A DNA stretch of 60,598 nt from Capnocytophaga sp. oral taxon 338 str. F0234 (lineage in GTDB: Bacteria > Bacteroidota > Bacteroidia > Flavobacteriales > Flavobacteriaceae), in contig NZ_GL872413.1 in the NCBI RefSeq assembly GCF_000192225.1, positions 1,531,584 to 1,592,181 on the forward strand, in the 5' to 3' direction. Of the stretch, positions 35,701-45,475 are shown in pieces. The notes below the pieces were generated by a model. The model was not told the DNA's origin. It ran no database searches and saw nothing but the letters and a program-made list of their open reading frames with translations. Position 1 is the stretch's first letter. Each line of letters opens with the position of its first letter. The translations under genes were made by a program, and so were the position numbers.

Positions 35701-36706
35701 ACCACTTAATCACCACGCTTCCCCAGGTAAAACCACTACCAAAAGCGGCTAAAATAAGGATATCATTTTCCTTAACGCGATTCTGTTCTACGGCTTCGGC
35801 TAAGGCAATAGCTATTGAGGCAGCAGTTGTGTTTCCATATTTCTGGATATTATTAAATATTCTCTCATCTGAGAGTTTAAATTTCTGCTGAATAAACTGG
35901 GAGATACGCAAATTTGCTTGGTGAGGAATAAATAGGTCAATATCCTCCTCGGTAAGGTGATTTGCCTTTAATCCTTCCATGATCACTTCAGAGAAGCGCA
36001 CTACTGCATTTTTGAAAACGAACTGTCCATTCATATAAGGGAAGTAGGAGGTATCTTCTGGATCATTCTCTTTAAGCAAATCCGTAATCCATTTCTTTCC
36101 TACTCCAGGAGTAATGATCGCTAATTCCTCAGCATAAGCACCCTCACTATGTAAGTGAGAGGAGAGAATACCTCGATTGGATTGTTCACAACGAGAAAGC
36201 ACTACTGCTCCTGCTCCATCTCCAAAAAGTACTGCCATATTACGACCCCGTGTAGTAAGATCTAAAGCTGGAGATTGTGTTTCAGAGGCAATAACCAAGA
36301 TATTCTTATACATACCCGTTTTGATAAACTGATCAGCGACTGAAAGCGCATAGATAAATCCAGAACATTGGTTACGGATATCTAAAGCTCCAATAGTATT
36401 GAGCCCTAATTCTTTTTGAGCTAACACACCACAGCCTGGGAAATAATAATCCGGACTCAAAGTAGCAAAAATAAGAAAATCAATATCCTCTTTAGCTATA
36501 TTCGCTTTATCCATAGCCATTTGGGCAGCACGTACTCCCATAGAAGTAGTAGTATCCTTTCCTCTGGTGGCAAACCGGCGCTCTCGTATGCCAGTACGTT
36601 CTTGAATCCACTCATCTGAAGTATCCATCATCTTGGATAGATCATTATTGGTAACAATATTTTCAGGTACATAATAACCTGTACCTACAATAATAGAATT
36701 ATACAT
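35699..36706 (-). CDS. 3-oxoacyl-ACP synthase III (FabH-like)
   Basis: The product is 335 residues. The KAS III triad is present: Cys in IRNQCSGFIYAL, His in FIPHQANLRI and Asn in KYGNTTAASIAIAL. The N-terminal DEWIQERTGIRERR segment binds CoA in FabH. It may start fatty acid synthesis or act in a specialised pathway; Bacteroidota often have several FabH-like proteins, so the gene symbol is withheld. It lies downstream of sucC on the same strand, separated by a hairpin and its own -7 box. Confidence 0.9.
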   Translation of the reverse strand: MYNSIIVGTGYYVPENIVTNNDLSKMMDTSDEWIQERTGIRERRFATRGKDTTTSMGVRAAQMAMDKANIAKEDIDFLIFATLSPDYYFPGCGVLAQKELGLNTIGALDIRNQCSGFIYALSVADQFIKTGMYKNILVIASETQSPALDLTTRGRNMAVLFGDGAGAVVLSRCEQSNRGILSSHLHSEGAYAEELAIITPGVGKKWITDLLKENDPEDTSYFPYMNGQFVFKNAVVRFSEVIMEGLKANHLTEEDIDLFIPHQANLRISQFIQQKFKLSDERIFNNIQKYGNTTAASIAIALAEAVEQNRVKENDILILAAFGSGFTWGSVVIKW

Positions 36707-36729
36707 AAATCATTTAATATTAAAAAGAA

Positions 36730-36747
36730 AGCCTTGATAACAAGGCT
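36730..36747 (-). terminator. Terminator of sucC or leader hairpin of the FabH-type gene
   Basis: Arms AGCCTTG and CAAGGCT around a 4-base loop, with a T-rich run next on the minus strand. It lies downstream of the sucC stop but also downstream of the -7 box at 36757, so it could sit in the leader of the FabH-type mRNA. Confidence 0.7.
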
Positions 36748-36756
36748 CCTTTATTA

Positions 36757-36764
36757 CAAATATA
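36757..36764 (-). promoter_or_regulatory. -7 promoter box for the FabH-type gene
   Basis: TATATTTG on the minus strand, between the sucC stop and the hairpin. Transcription would begin about 4-7 bases before the hairpin. Confidence 0.5.
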
Positions 36765-36771
36765 AAATTGT

Positions 36772-37965
36772 TTATCTCAATACTTCTTTCACTTTATCAG
36801 CAGCCTCTTGAAATTGAATAGCAGAATGTACAGCAAGTCCTGATTTATCAATAATTTCCTTAGCAATTTCTGCATTAGTTCCTTGTAGTCGAACAATAAT
36901 AGGAACTTTAATAGCAGAGCCCATATTCTTATAAGCATCTACAATTCCTTGAGCTACACGGTCACAACGTACAATTCCTCCAAAGATATTTACTAAGATA
37001 GCCTTTACATTGGGATCTTTCAAAATAATACGGAATGCGGTTTCCACACGAGCAGCATCAGCAGTACCTCCTACATCCAAAAAGTTAGCTGGTTCTCCTC
37101 CTGCTTGTTTTATGAGATCCATAGTAGCCATAGCAAGTCCTGCTCCATTAACCATACATCCTACATTTCCATCCAAATCCACATAATTAAGCCCTGCTGC
37201 TTTTGCTTCTACCTCTATAGGGCGCTCTTCACGAGTATCACGTAATGCAGCATAATCCTTATGTCGGAAAAGAGCATTATCATCAATAGTTACTTTAGCA
37301 TCTACTGCAAGTATCTTGCTGTCCGAAGTTTTAAGAAGTGGATTGATCTCAAACAGATTTGCATCAGAAGAGATATAGGCTTTATACAGAGAGGTTACAA
37401 ATTTTACCATTTCCTTAAAAGCCTCTCCTTCAAGCCCTAAGTTAAAAGCTATATTTCTTGCTTGAAAGGGGAGCAACCCTAATTCTGGGTCTACCTCTTC
37501 AGTGAAGATAAGATGGGGTGTATTTGCCGCTACGGATTCAATATCCATACCTCCTTCGGTGGAGTACATAATCATATTCTTTCCTTTGGCACGATTAAGC
37601 AGGATAGACATATAATATTCCTTAGGTTCGCTTTCTCCTGGATAGAATACATCTTCAGCTATCAATACCTGGTGAACCTCTTTTCCTTCCTTAGGAGTTT
37701 GAGGAGTTACTAAGTGCATTCCAATAATCTGAGAAGAAATTTCTTTTACTTGCTGCAAATTCTTAGCTAACTTTACCCCTCCTCCCTTTCCACGTCCTCC
37801 TGCATGGATTTGTGCTTTTACTACATACCATTGAGTTCCTGTCTGCTCTGTAAGTTTCTCTGCTGCCTTTACAGCTTCATCAGCTGAAGTAGCTACGATT
37901 CCACGTTGTACGCGTACACCAAAACTTGATAGAATTTCCTTTCCTTGATATTCGTGTAAATTCAT
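36772..37965 (-). CDS. sucC: Succinyl-CoA ligase (ADP-forming), beta subunit
   Basis: The product is 397 residues, full length. The N-terminal ATP-grasp ([40 protein letters not shown]) is followed by the CoA-ligase domain with [27 protein letters not shown] and [22 protein letters not shown]. It forms the TCA-cycle enzyme with SucD, whose gene is not in this window; separate sucC and sucD loci are usual in flavobacteria. It is transcribed from the box at 37988. Confidence 0.96.
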   Translation of the reverse strand: MNLHEYQGKEILSSFGVRVQRGIVATSADEAVKAAEKLTEQTGTQWYVVKAQIHAGGRGKGGGVKLAKNLQQVKEISSQIIGMHLVTPQTPKEGKEVHQVLIAEDVFYPGESEPKEYYMSILLNRAKGKNMIMYSTEGGMDIESVAANTPHLIFTEEVDPELGLLPFQARNIAFNLGLEGEAFKEMVKFVTSLYKAYISSDANLFEINPLLKTSDSKILAVDAKVTIDDNALFRHKDYAALRDTREERPIEVEAKAAGLNYVDLDGNVGCMVNGAGLAMATMDLIKQAGGEPANFLDVGGTADAARVETAFRIILKDPNVKAILVNIFGGIVRCDRVAQGIVDAYKNMGSAIKVPIIVRLQGTNAEIAKEIIDKSGLAVHSAIQFQEAADKVKEVLR

Positions 37966-37987
37966 AATGTAACTTTATTTATAGTGG

Positions 37988-37995
37988 CAAATGTA
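37988..37995 (-). promoter_or_regulatory. -7 promoter box for sucC
   Basis: TACATTTG on the minus strand, 22 bases before the sucC ATG. Confidence 0.7.
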
Positions 37996-38067
37996 CAAAA
38001 AAATAATGATATTTTTATATTTTTTCTATTTTTTGTTAGCAAAAATATTTCAATTTCGCTTAAGAGA

Positions 38068-39477
38068 TTATTTCAATTCCAAAAGTGCTACATTTTCAAT
38101 ATGATAAGTCTGAGGGAACATATCTACAGGTCGTATTTTGACCACCTTATACATAGGATCCATTAGAGCTAAATCTCGGGCTTGAGTAGCACTATTACAA
38201 CTCACATAAACAACTCTCTTGGGAGCTATTCTAAGGATTTGTGCTATTACATCTTTATGCATACCATCTCTGGGAGGATCTGTAATAATCACATCAGGGG
38301 TACCATGCTTGGTGATAAACTCTTCATTGAAGATATTCTTCATATCTCCCACAAAGAAGTCCACATTATATATTTGATTAGTATGTGCATTCTCTTTAGC
38401 ATCAGCAATAGCTTCTGGAACAGACTCTACTCCTATTACTTTTTTAGCTCCTTTGGCTATAAACTGTGCAATTGTTCCCGTGCCTGTATAAAGGTCATAC
38501 ACTAATTCTTTTCCTGTAAGTGCTGCAAAATCTCTAGTTACTTTGTATAACTGATAAGCCTGTAAGGAATTAGTCTGAAAGAAAGATTTAGCATTAATCT
38601 TAAAGCGTAAATCTTCCATCTCTTCATGAATAAATTCTCTTCCATGATAACAAATCACCTCTTGATCATAAATGGTATCATTAGGCTTACTATTAATAAT
38701 GTACTGAAGAGAAGTAATCTGAGGGAATTGTACCAACAAATAGTCTAACAACTCTTTTCTTTCTTCCTTTCTCTCCTCTAAGAATTGTATAACAAGCATA
38801 ATTTCCCCTATAGAAGTGATACGAATCATCATAGTTCGTAACCAACCTGAATGACTACAAGGATTATAGAAAGTATATCCATGAGTATTAGCATATTCTT
38901 TTATAGCATTACGAATGGCATTAGAAGGATCTTCCTGAAGGTAACACTTATGAATATCCAACACTTTATCCCAAGCACCTGCAATATGGAAACCTAATCC
39001 ATTACGATTATTTATTTCCTCCTTAGATTCAATTTCTTCTGAGGTAAGCCATCGGGATTCACTAAAGGAAAATTCTATTTTATTTCTATAGAAATACTCC
39101 TTTTCACTCCCTAAAATAGGCAATATTTCTTCAGGAACAATTCCTCCTAAGCGCTTAAGGTTATTTACCACTTCCTTTTGCTTGTAAAAGAGCTGACTTT
39201 GATAGTTCATATCTTGCCATTGACAACCTCCACAATAGAGAAAATGTTCACAGACAGGAGGTACTCTTAAAGGGGATTTTTGATAAAATTTCACCACTGT
39301 TCCCTCATAGAATGCTTTCTTCTTTTTAGTTATAAGTACATCCACTATATCTTCTGGAATTGCATTTTCTAAAAAAATAACCCTTCCATCAGGGGCATGA
39401 GCAATACTTTTCCCTTTAGCACCCGCATCAGTTACAGTAACTTTTTCTATTAAAAGAGGTTTTTTATCTTTTCTCAT
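38068..39477 (-). CDS. rlmD: 23S rRNA (uracil-5-)-methyltransferase, RlmD/TrmA family
   Basis: The product is 469 residues. A TRAM RNA-binding domain (about 1-65) is followed by the [4Fe-4S] Cys cluster in CEHFLYCGGCQWQ, then the SAM-binding domain with LVYDLYTGTGTIAQFIA, the ITDPPRDGMHKD loop and the nucleophile Cys in VVYVSCNSATQARDL. It methylates U to m5U in 23S rRNA; RlmC or RlmCD substrate specificity cannot be excluded. No -7 box is obvious before the ATG. Confidence 0.92.
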   Translation of the reverse strand: MRKDKKPLLIEKVTVTDAGAKGKSIAHAPDGRVIFLENAIPEDIVDVLITKKKKAFYEGTVVKFYQKSPLRVPPVCEHFLYCGGCQWQDMNYQSQLFYKQKEVVNNLKRLGGIVPEEILPILGSEKEYFYRNKIEFSFSESRWLTSEEIESKEEINNRNGLGFHIAGAWDKVLDIHKCYLQEDPSNAIRNAIKEYANTHGYTFYNPCSHSGWLRTMMIRITSIGEIMLVIQFLEERKEERKELLDYLLVQFPQITSLQYIINSKPNDTIYDQEVICYHGREFIHEEMEDLRFKINAKSFFQTNSLQAYQLYKVTRDFAALTGKELVYDLYTGTGTIAQFIAKGAKKVIGVESVPEAIADAKENAHTNQIYNVDFFVGDMKNIFNEEFITKHGTPDVIITDPPRDGMHKDVIAQILRIAPKRVVYVSCNSATQARDLALMDPMYKVVKIRPVDMFPQTYHIENVALLELK

Positions 39478-39520
39478 GTAATTGATATCCTATAGAGAAG
39501 TTAAGAATGAATATTAATGC

Positions 39521-39554
39521 AATGTAGGGACGAATTATAATTCGCCCCTACATT
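39521..39554. repeat. Palindromic element
   Basis: A near-perfect inverted repeat: arms of 9 bases (AATGTAGGG and CCCTACATT) flank a perfect 14-base palindrome CGAATTATAATTCG, with one mismatch between them. It lies between the ATP synthase and rlmD genes. GTAGGGGCGAATT-type palindromes recur as small dispersed repeats in many bacterial genomes, so this may be a REP- or MITE-like copy; only one copy is seen in the window. It could also help end transcription of atpC. Confidence 0.65.
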
Positions 39555-39578
39555 TAAACCAAATCAATTATAGTTTAC

Positions 39579-39854
39579 TTATTGAGCAAGTACTATTATT
39601 CTATTATCTTTTTGTTCTACAACACCCCCTTCAATAGGCAAAGCATATTCTCCCTTCTCTTGTATAAAATGTTCTTGCATAAATACTGCGGGGGATTCAC
39701 TTTCCTTAAAGGATAAAGTACCTTTCTCTAACAGGGAGACAATGGGAGCGTGGTTCTCTAATATCTGGAAAGAACCTTTAACTCCTGGGAGGGTAACTAT
39801 TTTAACCTTTCCCCTATAGAGTATAGCTTCCGGAGTTACTATTTCTAATATCAT
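39579..39854 (-). CDS. atpC: ATP synthase F1 epsilon subunit
   Basis: The product is 91 residues, only the N-terminal beta-sandwich (MILEIVTPEAILYRGKVKIVTLPGVKGSFQILENHAPIVS). The C-terminal two-helix domain that can inhibit the enzyme in E. coli is absent; this short form is usual in Bacteroidota. It connects the rotating gamma shaft to the c-ring. It starts 5 bases after atpD. The rest of the ATP synthase operon is not in the window. Confidence 0.93.
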   Translation of the reverse strand: MILEIVTPEAILYRGKVKIVTLPGVKGSFQILENHAPIVSLLEKGTLSFKESESPAVFMQEHFIQEKGEYALPIEGGVVEQKDNRIIVLAQ

Positions 39855-39859
39855 AATAC

Positions 39860-41383
<1,524 letters not shown>

Positions 41384-41410
41384 TTAAAAAAGACGCATTA
41401 TTTTTGAGGG

Positions 41411-41418
41411 CAAAGATA
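41411..41418 (-). promoter_or_regulatory. -7 promoter box for atpDC
   Basis: TATCTTTG on the minus strand, 36 bases before the atpD ATG. Confidence 0.7.
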
Positions 41419-41559
41419 TTCATTTTATTTGTAAATGACAAGAAATATTCTTCTTTTTTGGAATAAATCTCCCTTTTAATCTAATACTTTTGAAAATCAA
41501 TATAATAGAATAATAAGTACATTTTTTCCAAAAAATTTGTCTGTAATATAAAAATGTAT

Positions 41560-41567
41560 TACTTTTG
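41560..41567 (+). promoter_or_regulatory. Promoter of the rpsP operon with leader hairpin
   Basis: TACTTTTG with a TTTG element at 41536-41539 (20 bases between). The short leader carries a small hairpin GAGGT-CGTGT-ACCTC at 41581-41595, 16 bases before the rpsP ATG. Confidence 0.75.
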
Positions 41568-41611
41568 CGCTCTGTTAACGGAGGTCGTGTACCTCAAAAG
41601 TCTTAAAATTT

Positions 41612-42124
41612 ATGCCTGTAAAAATTAGATTACAAAGACATGGTAAAAAAGGGAAACCTTTTTATTGGGTAGTAGCTGCAGATGTACGAGCTTCTCGCGA
41701 TGGTAAGTTCCTTCAAAAATTAGGTACTTACAACCCAACTACTAACCCAGCTCAGATTGAGCTAAATATTGATGAAGCTATCAAATGGCTTCACTTCGGT
41801 GCGCAACCTACTGATACTGCACGCCGCATCCTTTCTTATAAGGGGGTCATGCTTAAGTATCACTTGGAAGGAGGTGTAAAGAAAGGAGCTCTTACTAAGG
41901 AGCAAGCAGACGCTAAATTTGCTGCTTGGTTAACTGAAAAAGAGCAGAAAATCAATGCTAAAAAAGAAGCCCTTCAAAAAGGAAAAGTTTCTGCCAAGCA
42001 AGAAAGTGTAAAAGCAGAACAAGCTTATAGCCAAAAACGCAAGGAAGCTATCGCTGCTAAAGCACAAGCAGCAGAAGCTCCCGCTGAATCCTCTGAAGAA
42101 GGAGCTAATGAAACAGAAGTTTAA
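41612..42124 (+). CDS. rpsP: 30S ribosomal protein S16
   Basis: The product is 170 residues. The S16 core (MPVKIRLQRHGKKGKPFYWVVAADVRASRDGKFLQ-type start, through about residue 80) is followed by a long Lys/Ala/Glu-rich helical tail, a Bacteroidota extension that about doubles the E. coli length. The stop shares its last base with the rimM ATG, so translation is coupled. Confidence 0.96.
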   Translation: MPVKIRLQRHGKKGKPFYWVVAADVRASRDGKFLQKLGTYNPTTNPAQIELNIDEAIKWLHFGAQPTDTARRILSYKGVMLKYHLEGGVKKGALTKEQADAKFAAWLTEKEQKINAKKEALQKGKVSAKQESVKAEQAYSQKRKEAIAAKAQAAEAPAESSEEGANETEV

Positions 42125-42651
42125 TGAAAAAGGAAGATTGCTTCTTTGTAGGAACAATTGTCTCCAAATTTAGCTTCAAAGGAGAAGTCCTTGTCAAAAC
42201 AGACACGGATGACCTCTCCTTACTTGAAAATGTGGAATCAGTTTTTGTTGAATTAGGCAATGAACTGATTCCTTTTTTCATAGAAAAATGCAGCCTACAC
42301 AAGTCCTCCCTATTTAGAATCAAGTTTGAAGAAGTAAACACTGAAAAAGATACTGAAACTCTTCTCAAACATCACTTATACTTACCCTTAACCTTGCTAC
42401 CAAAACTTTCTGGAAATAAATTTTACTACCATGAAGTAGTTGGTTTTGAAGTATATGATACAAAGCATGGTCTTATAGGCTCTGTTACTCATATCAATGA
42501 TCATTCCTCTCAGCCACTCTTTGAAATCCAACATAACGGGAGAGAGATACTTATACCTATCCACGATAATTTCCTTAAGGAGGTTAATCGTAAGGAAAAG
42601 AAAATCATTGTAGAGACTCCAGAAGGACTCATTGACTTATATTTACAATAA
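42124..42651 (+). CDS. rimM: Ribosome maturation factor RimM
   Basis: The product is 175 residues: an N-terminal beta-barrel (DCFFVGTIVSKFSFKGEVLVKTDTD) and a C-terminal PRC-barrel (FYYHEVVGFEVYDTKHGLIGSV, EILIPIHDNFLKEVNRKEKKIIVETPEGLIDLY). It helps assemble the 30S head and binds S19. It overlaps rpsP by 1 base, a common rpsP-rimM pair; trmD and rplS are absent from the usual positions. Confidence 0.95.
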   Translation: MKKEDCFFVGTIVSKFSFKGEVLVKTDTDDLSLLENVESVFVELGNELIPFFIEKCSLHKSSLFRIKFEEVNTEKDTETLLKHHLYLPLTLLPKLSGNKFYYHEVVGFEVYDTKHGLIGSVTHINDHSSQPLFEIQHNGREILIPIHDNFLKEVNRKEKKIIVETPEGLIDLYLQ

Positions 42652-42674
42652 ATCTCCAATTAAAATCTTCTTTT

Positions 42675-43157
42675 ATGAAACTCTCTTACATTCTAAAAAT
42701 AAGTTGTATTCTTTTATTGGTAAGTTGTCATACACAAAAGGTAGCTCAGCAGAGGACAACCCATAAAGGCAGTAGAATAACTATTAAGAATGCAAAAAAC
42801 ACTTCTCAAAGTACTAAGCCAACAACTATAGCTACTAAAGCAAGTACTTCCGATAGCCCTAGCAGGATAAGCGGTATAGCTTCTTATTACCATAATAAGT
42901 TTAATGGGCGCAAAACTGCCAGCGGAGAAGTATTCAATAATAATAAACTTACAGCAGCTCATCGTACTTATCCTTTTGGAACCTTACTAAAGGTAACCAA
43001 TATAGATAATGGAAAGTCTGTAATAGTAAAAGTAAATGATCGGGGTCCTTTTACCAAAGAAAAAGTACTTGATCTTTCTAGAAAAGCATTTATGACTATT
43101 ACCGATAATCCCAACAAAGGAAACTTACAGGTAAATATTGAGGTTATTAGTCAATGA
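42675..43157 (+). CDS. rlpA: RlpA-like septal ring lipoprotein
   Basis: The product is 160 residues. A lipoprotein signal ends at LLLVSCHT (Cys18). A Thr/Ser/Lys-rich linker (20-65) leads to a double-psi beta-barrel with GIASYYHNKFNGRKTASGEVF, AHRTYPFGTLLKVTN and VKVNDRGPF, the RlpA core with its catalytic Asp. No SPOR domain follows. RlpA proteins are lytic transglycosylases acting on denuded glycan strands; activity here is inferred. Its stop overlaps the next ATG by 4 bases. Confidence 0.85.
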   Translation: MKLSYILKISCILLLVSCHTQKVAQQRTTHKGSRITIKNAKNTSQSTKPTTIATKASTSDSPSRISGIASYYHNKFNGRKTASGEVFNNNKLTAAHRTYPFGTLLKVTNIDNGKSVIVKVNDRGPFTKEKVLDLSRKAFMTITDNPNKGNLQVNIEVISQ

Positions 43158-43930
43158 GGCAGATATTCTCCCGTATTTTGCACTTTCTAATAAGAGAAAA
43201 TATTATCGTTTCCTCTGCAGTAACTTCCTTAGCCATTAGCACTTTTCTTATCTTTAGCTTGCCCATAAAGTACCCTCCTCTATTCTCTTTGTGGGGAGGC
43301 ACTATTTTGTCCTACTCCTTTGCTAAGGGAAGGACACTAAAATATAATTCTGTATTATGGTGGGGATGTGCTATTATGGTTTGTTATAATTTCTTTTTCC
43401 TAACCCTATATGGGAAAGTGATACTACTTGCAACAGGATTACTCAGTATTATGTATAATACTCCCCTTCTCAGAAGAAATCTTCGGAGTATTCCTTTTCT
43501 TAAAATAGGGATTGTTGCTATCTGCTGGGTCTCTGGTAGTATTTTTCTACCATTATCTGAGTACAGTACCTTTTCCTATCCTTATACTGTAGGCTTACTC
43601 TCCTTACAATATTTTCTTTGGATATGTGTACTGATACTTCCTTTTGACATCAAGGACAAATCCTCAGAGGAGTCCTATCTTCAAACGCTTCCCACTGTAT
43701 TAGGAATAAAAAAAACAAAAATAATAGGAACCATCATTATAGAAATCTTTATTCTCCTTGCCTTCTATCATTCCTCAATTTATCTTTTGAGAATACAAAT
43801 AGTAACCGCAGGGATTACCCTCCTTTCTTTACTTTTTGCCAAAGAAAAACAATCTTCTTTTTACAGTGGATTCCTTGTGGAGAGTATCCCTATTTTCTAT
43901 TTTATATCATTATATTTGTTTTACAAATAA
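43154..43930 (+). CDS. UbiA-like polytopic membrane protein
   Basis: The product is 258 residues with about eight transmembrane helices. The loop after helix 4 (YNTPLLRRNLRSIPFLKIG) and LILPFDIKDKSSEESYLQTLPTVLGIKK recall the second Asp-rich motif of UbiA prenyltransferases, but the first canonical Asp-rich motif is not evident. Related Bacteroidota proteins are usually left as hypothetical. It may be a divergent UbiA-fold enzyme without the standard metal site; function unknown. It overlaps the rlpA gene by 4 bases. Confidence 0.6.
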   Translation: MRQIFSRILHFLIRENIIVSSAVTSLAISTFLIFSLPIKYPPLFSLWGGTILSYSFAKGRTLKYNSVLWWGCAIMVCYNFFFLTLYGKVILLATGLLSIMYNTPLLRRNLRSIPFLKIGIVAICWVSGSIFLPLSEYSTFSYPYTVGLLSLQYFLWICVLILPFDIKDKSSEESYLQTLPTVLGIKKTKIIGTIIIEIFILLAFYHSSIYLLRIQIVTAGITLLSLLFAKEKQSSFYSGFLVESIPIFYFISLYLFYK

Positions 43931-43974
43931 AAAAAAATTAAGTTGTTTTTCTTTGATATCATAAGATATTTTTT

Positions 43975-43982
43975 TAATTTTG
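43975..43982 (+). promoter_or_regulatory. -7 promoter box for the sugar transporter
   Basis: TAATTTTG, 24 bases before the ATG at 44007. Confidence 0.6.
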
Positions 43983-44006
43983 TCCCTATATTAATAAAAA
44001 GTAGAT

Positions 44007-45299
44007 ATGGAACAAAATCAACAAAACAAGAGTTATCTGCTTCCCATTATAATGATGTTTGCTCTATTCTTTATGATAGCTTTCGTCACCAATTTACAGA
44101 GTCCTATGGGAGTGATTGTAAAGAGCCAATTTGGTGCTAGCAACTTTCAGGCACAACTGGGAACTTTTGCCAACTTCATCGCCTATGCTTTTATGGGAAT
44201 CCCTGCTGGACAGATGTTACAACGAATAGGTTATAAGAAGACTGCACTAGCGGCGGTAACAGTTGGTTTCATAGGGGTGTGTATCATCTTCTTATCAGGT
44301 GCGATGGAGAGTTTTGCTATATATCTCACAGGAGCCTTTATAGCAGGTTTCTCTATGTGTATGCTCAATGTAGTGGTCAATCCAATGCTCAATACCTTAG
44401 GAGGTGAAGGTAAGCGAGGGAACCAATTGCTACAGTTCGGTGGTGCACTTAACTCTATGGGAGGTACTATAGTACCCGTTTTTGTAGGATATCTTATAGG
44501 GGAAAATATAGAAAAAGCCTCTATTGACAAAGCCAATCCAGCCTTATACTTAGCCATGGGAACCTTTGCTTTAGTATTTGTTGTACTCTCCCTAATGCAA
44601 ATTCCTGAACCTCATATTGTAAAAAAAGTAAAGAACAAAGTAAAAGAGCCTTATAGTGCATTATCCTTCAGGCACTTTGTCTTTGGAATCATCGCTATTT
44701 TTGTATATGTAGGAGTGGAAGTGGGAATTCCTGGAGTAGAGAACTATTTCATGACTGCTAAAGCAGACAAAGGCGGCTTAGGCATAGATGCTACTACTGC
44801 AGGTTCTGTAGTGGGTACTTATTGGTTCTTAATGTTCATAGGACGATTTATAGGAGGTACCTTAGGAGCTAAATTCTCCAGCAAGGCTATGCTTTCTTTT
44901 GTAGCTTCCTTAGGATTGCTCTTTGTACTCATGGCAATATTTCTACCTACAGACTTATTGGTGAACATGCCTGTATTCAATAAAAATATATCCTTTAGTC
45001 TTGCTGAAGTACCTGTTACTGTGATGCTCTTGACTCTCTGTGGACTTTGTACTTCAGTGATGTGGGGAGGTATCTTTAACTTAGCTACTGAAGGCTTAGG
45101 CAAGTACACTGCTGCTGCTTCAGGTATTTTCATGGTTATGGTATGTGGTGGAGGTATCTTATCTACTCTTCAGAGCTATGTAGCAGATATCTTAGGCTAC
45201 GTGCAGAGCTACTGGGTAGTCATTTTAGGACTTGCTTACATCCTATACTATGCCCTTATTGGTAGCAAAAATGTGAACAAAGACATTCCAATTGCATAA
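44007..45299 (+). CDS. Sugar MFS transporter, FucP/GlcP family
   Basis: The product is 430 residues with 12 transmembrane helices. The N-terminal NLQSPMGVIVKSQFGASNFQAQLGTFANFIAYAFMGIPAG segment and RIGYKKT loop are typical of the FHS (fucose-galactose-glucose:H+ symporter) branch. It should import a monosaccharide by proton symport. The sugar cannot be told from sequence alone. It is monocistronic and ends in a strong terminator at 45341. Confidence 0.87.
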   Translation: MEQNQQNKSYLLPIIMMFALFFMIAFVTNLQSPMGVIVKSQFGASNFQAQLGTFANFIAYAFMGIPAGQMLQRIGYKKTALAAVTVGFIGVCIIFLSGAMESFAIYLTGAFIAGFSMCMLNVVVNPMLNTLGGEGKRGNQLLQFGGALNSMGGTIVPVFVGYLIGENIEKASIDKANPALYLAMGTFALVFVVLSLMQIPEPHIVKKVKNKVKEPYSALSFRHFVFGIIAIFVYVGVEVGIPGVENYFMTAKADKGGLGIDATTAGSVVGTYWFLMFIGRFIGGTLGAKFSSKAMLSFVASLGLLFVLMAIFLPTDLLVNMPVFNKNISFSLAEVPVTVMLLTLCGLCTSVMWGGIFNLATEGLGKYTAAASGIFMVMVCGGGILSTLQSYVADILGYVQSYWVVILGLAYILYYALIGSKNVNKDIPIA

Positions 45300-45340
45300 T
45301 TTTTCTTTTTTTAATTTAAATAAAGGGTTAAACGATGAGA

Positions 45341-45372
45341 ACTAGTGGGGGGAATCTCCACTAGTTTTTTCA
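45341..45372 (+). terminator. Terminator of the sugar transporter gene
   Basis: Arms AACTAGTGG and CCACTAGTT followed by TTTTT. Confidence 0.88.
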
Positions 45373-45443
45373 TAGAATCATTCAAAATAGGAGTATTATA
45401 TCCATTATTCTCATAAAAAATTTGTTAGAAAAAATAAAAGCTG

Positions 45444-45451
45444 TACTTTTG
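45444..45451 (+). promoter_or_regulatory. Promoter of poxB
   Basis: TACTTTTG with a TTTG element at 45421-45424 (19 bases between), 25 bases before the ATG at 45476. The apparent in-frame TTG start at 45422 lies in the -33 element and is rejected. Confidence 0.78.
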
Positions 45452-45475
45452 CAACCGAAATTTAAAGAAAAAATC

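Noticed and set aside
43943-44140. Short open frame before and overlapping the sugar transporter
   Set aside because: It runs across the transporter promoter box and start in another frame and has no protein-like character.
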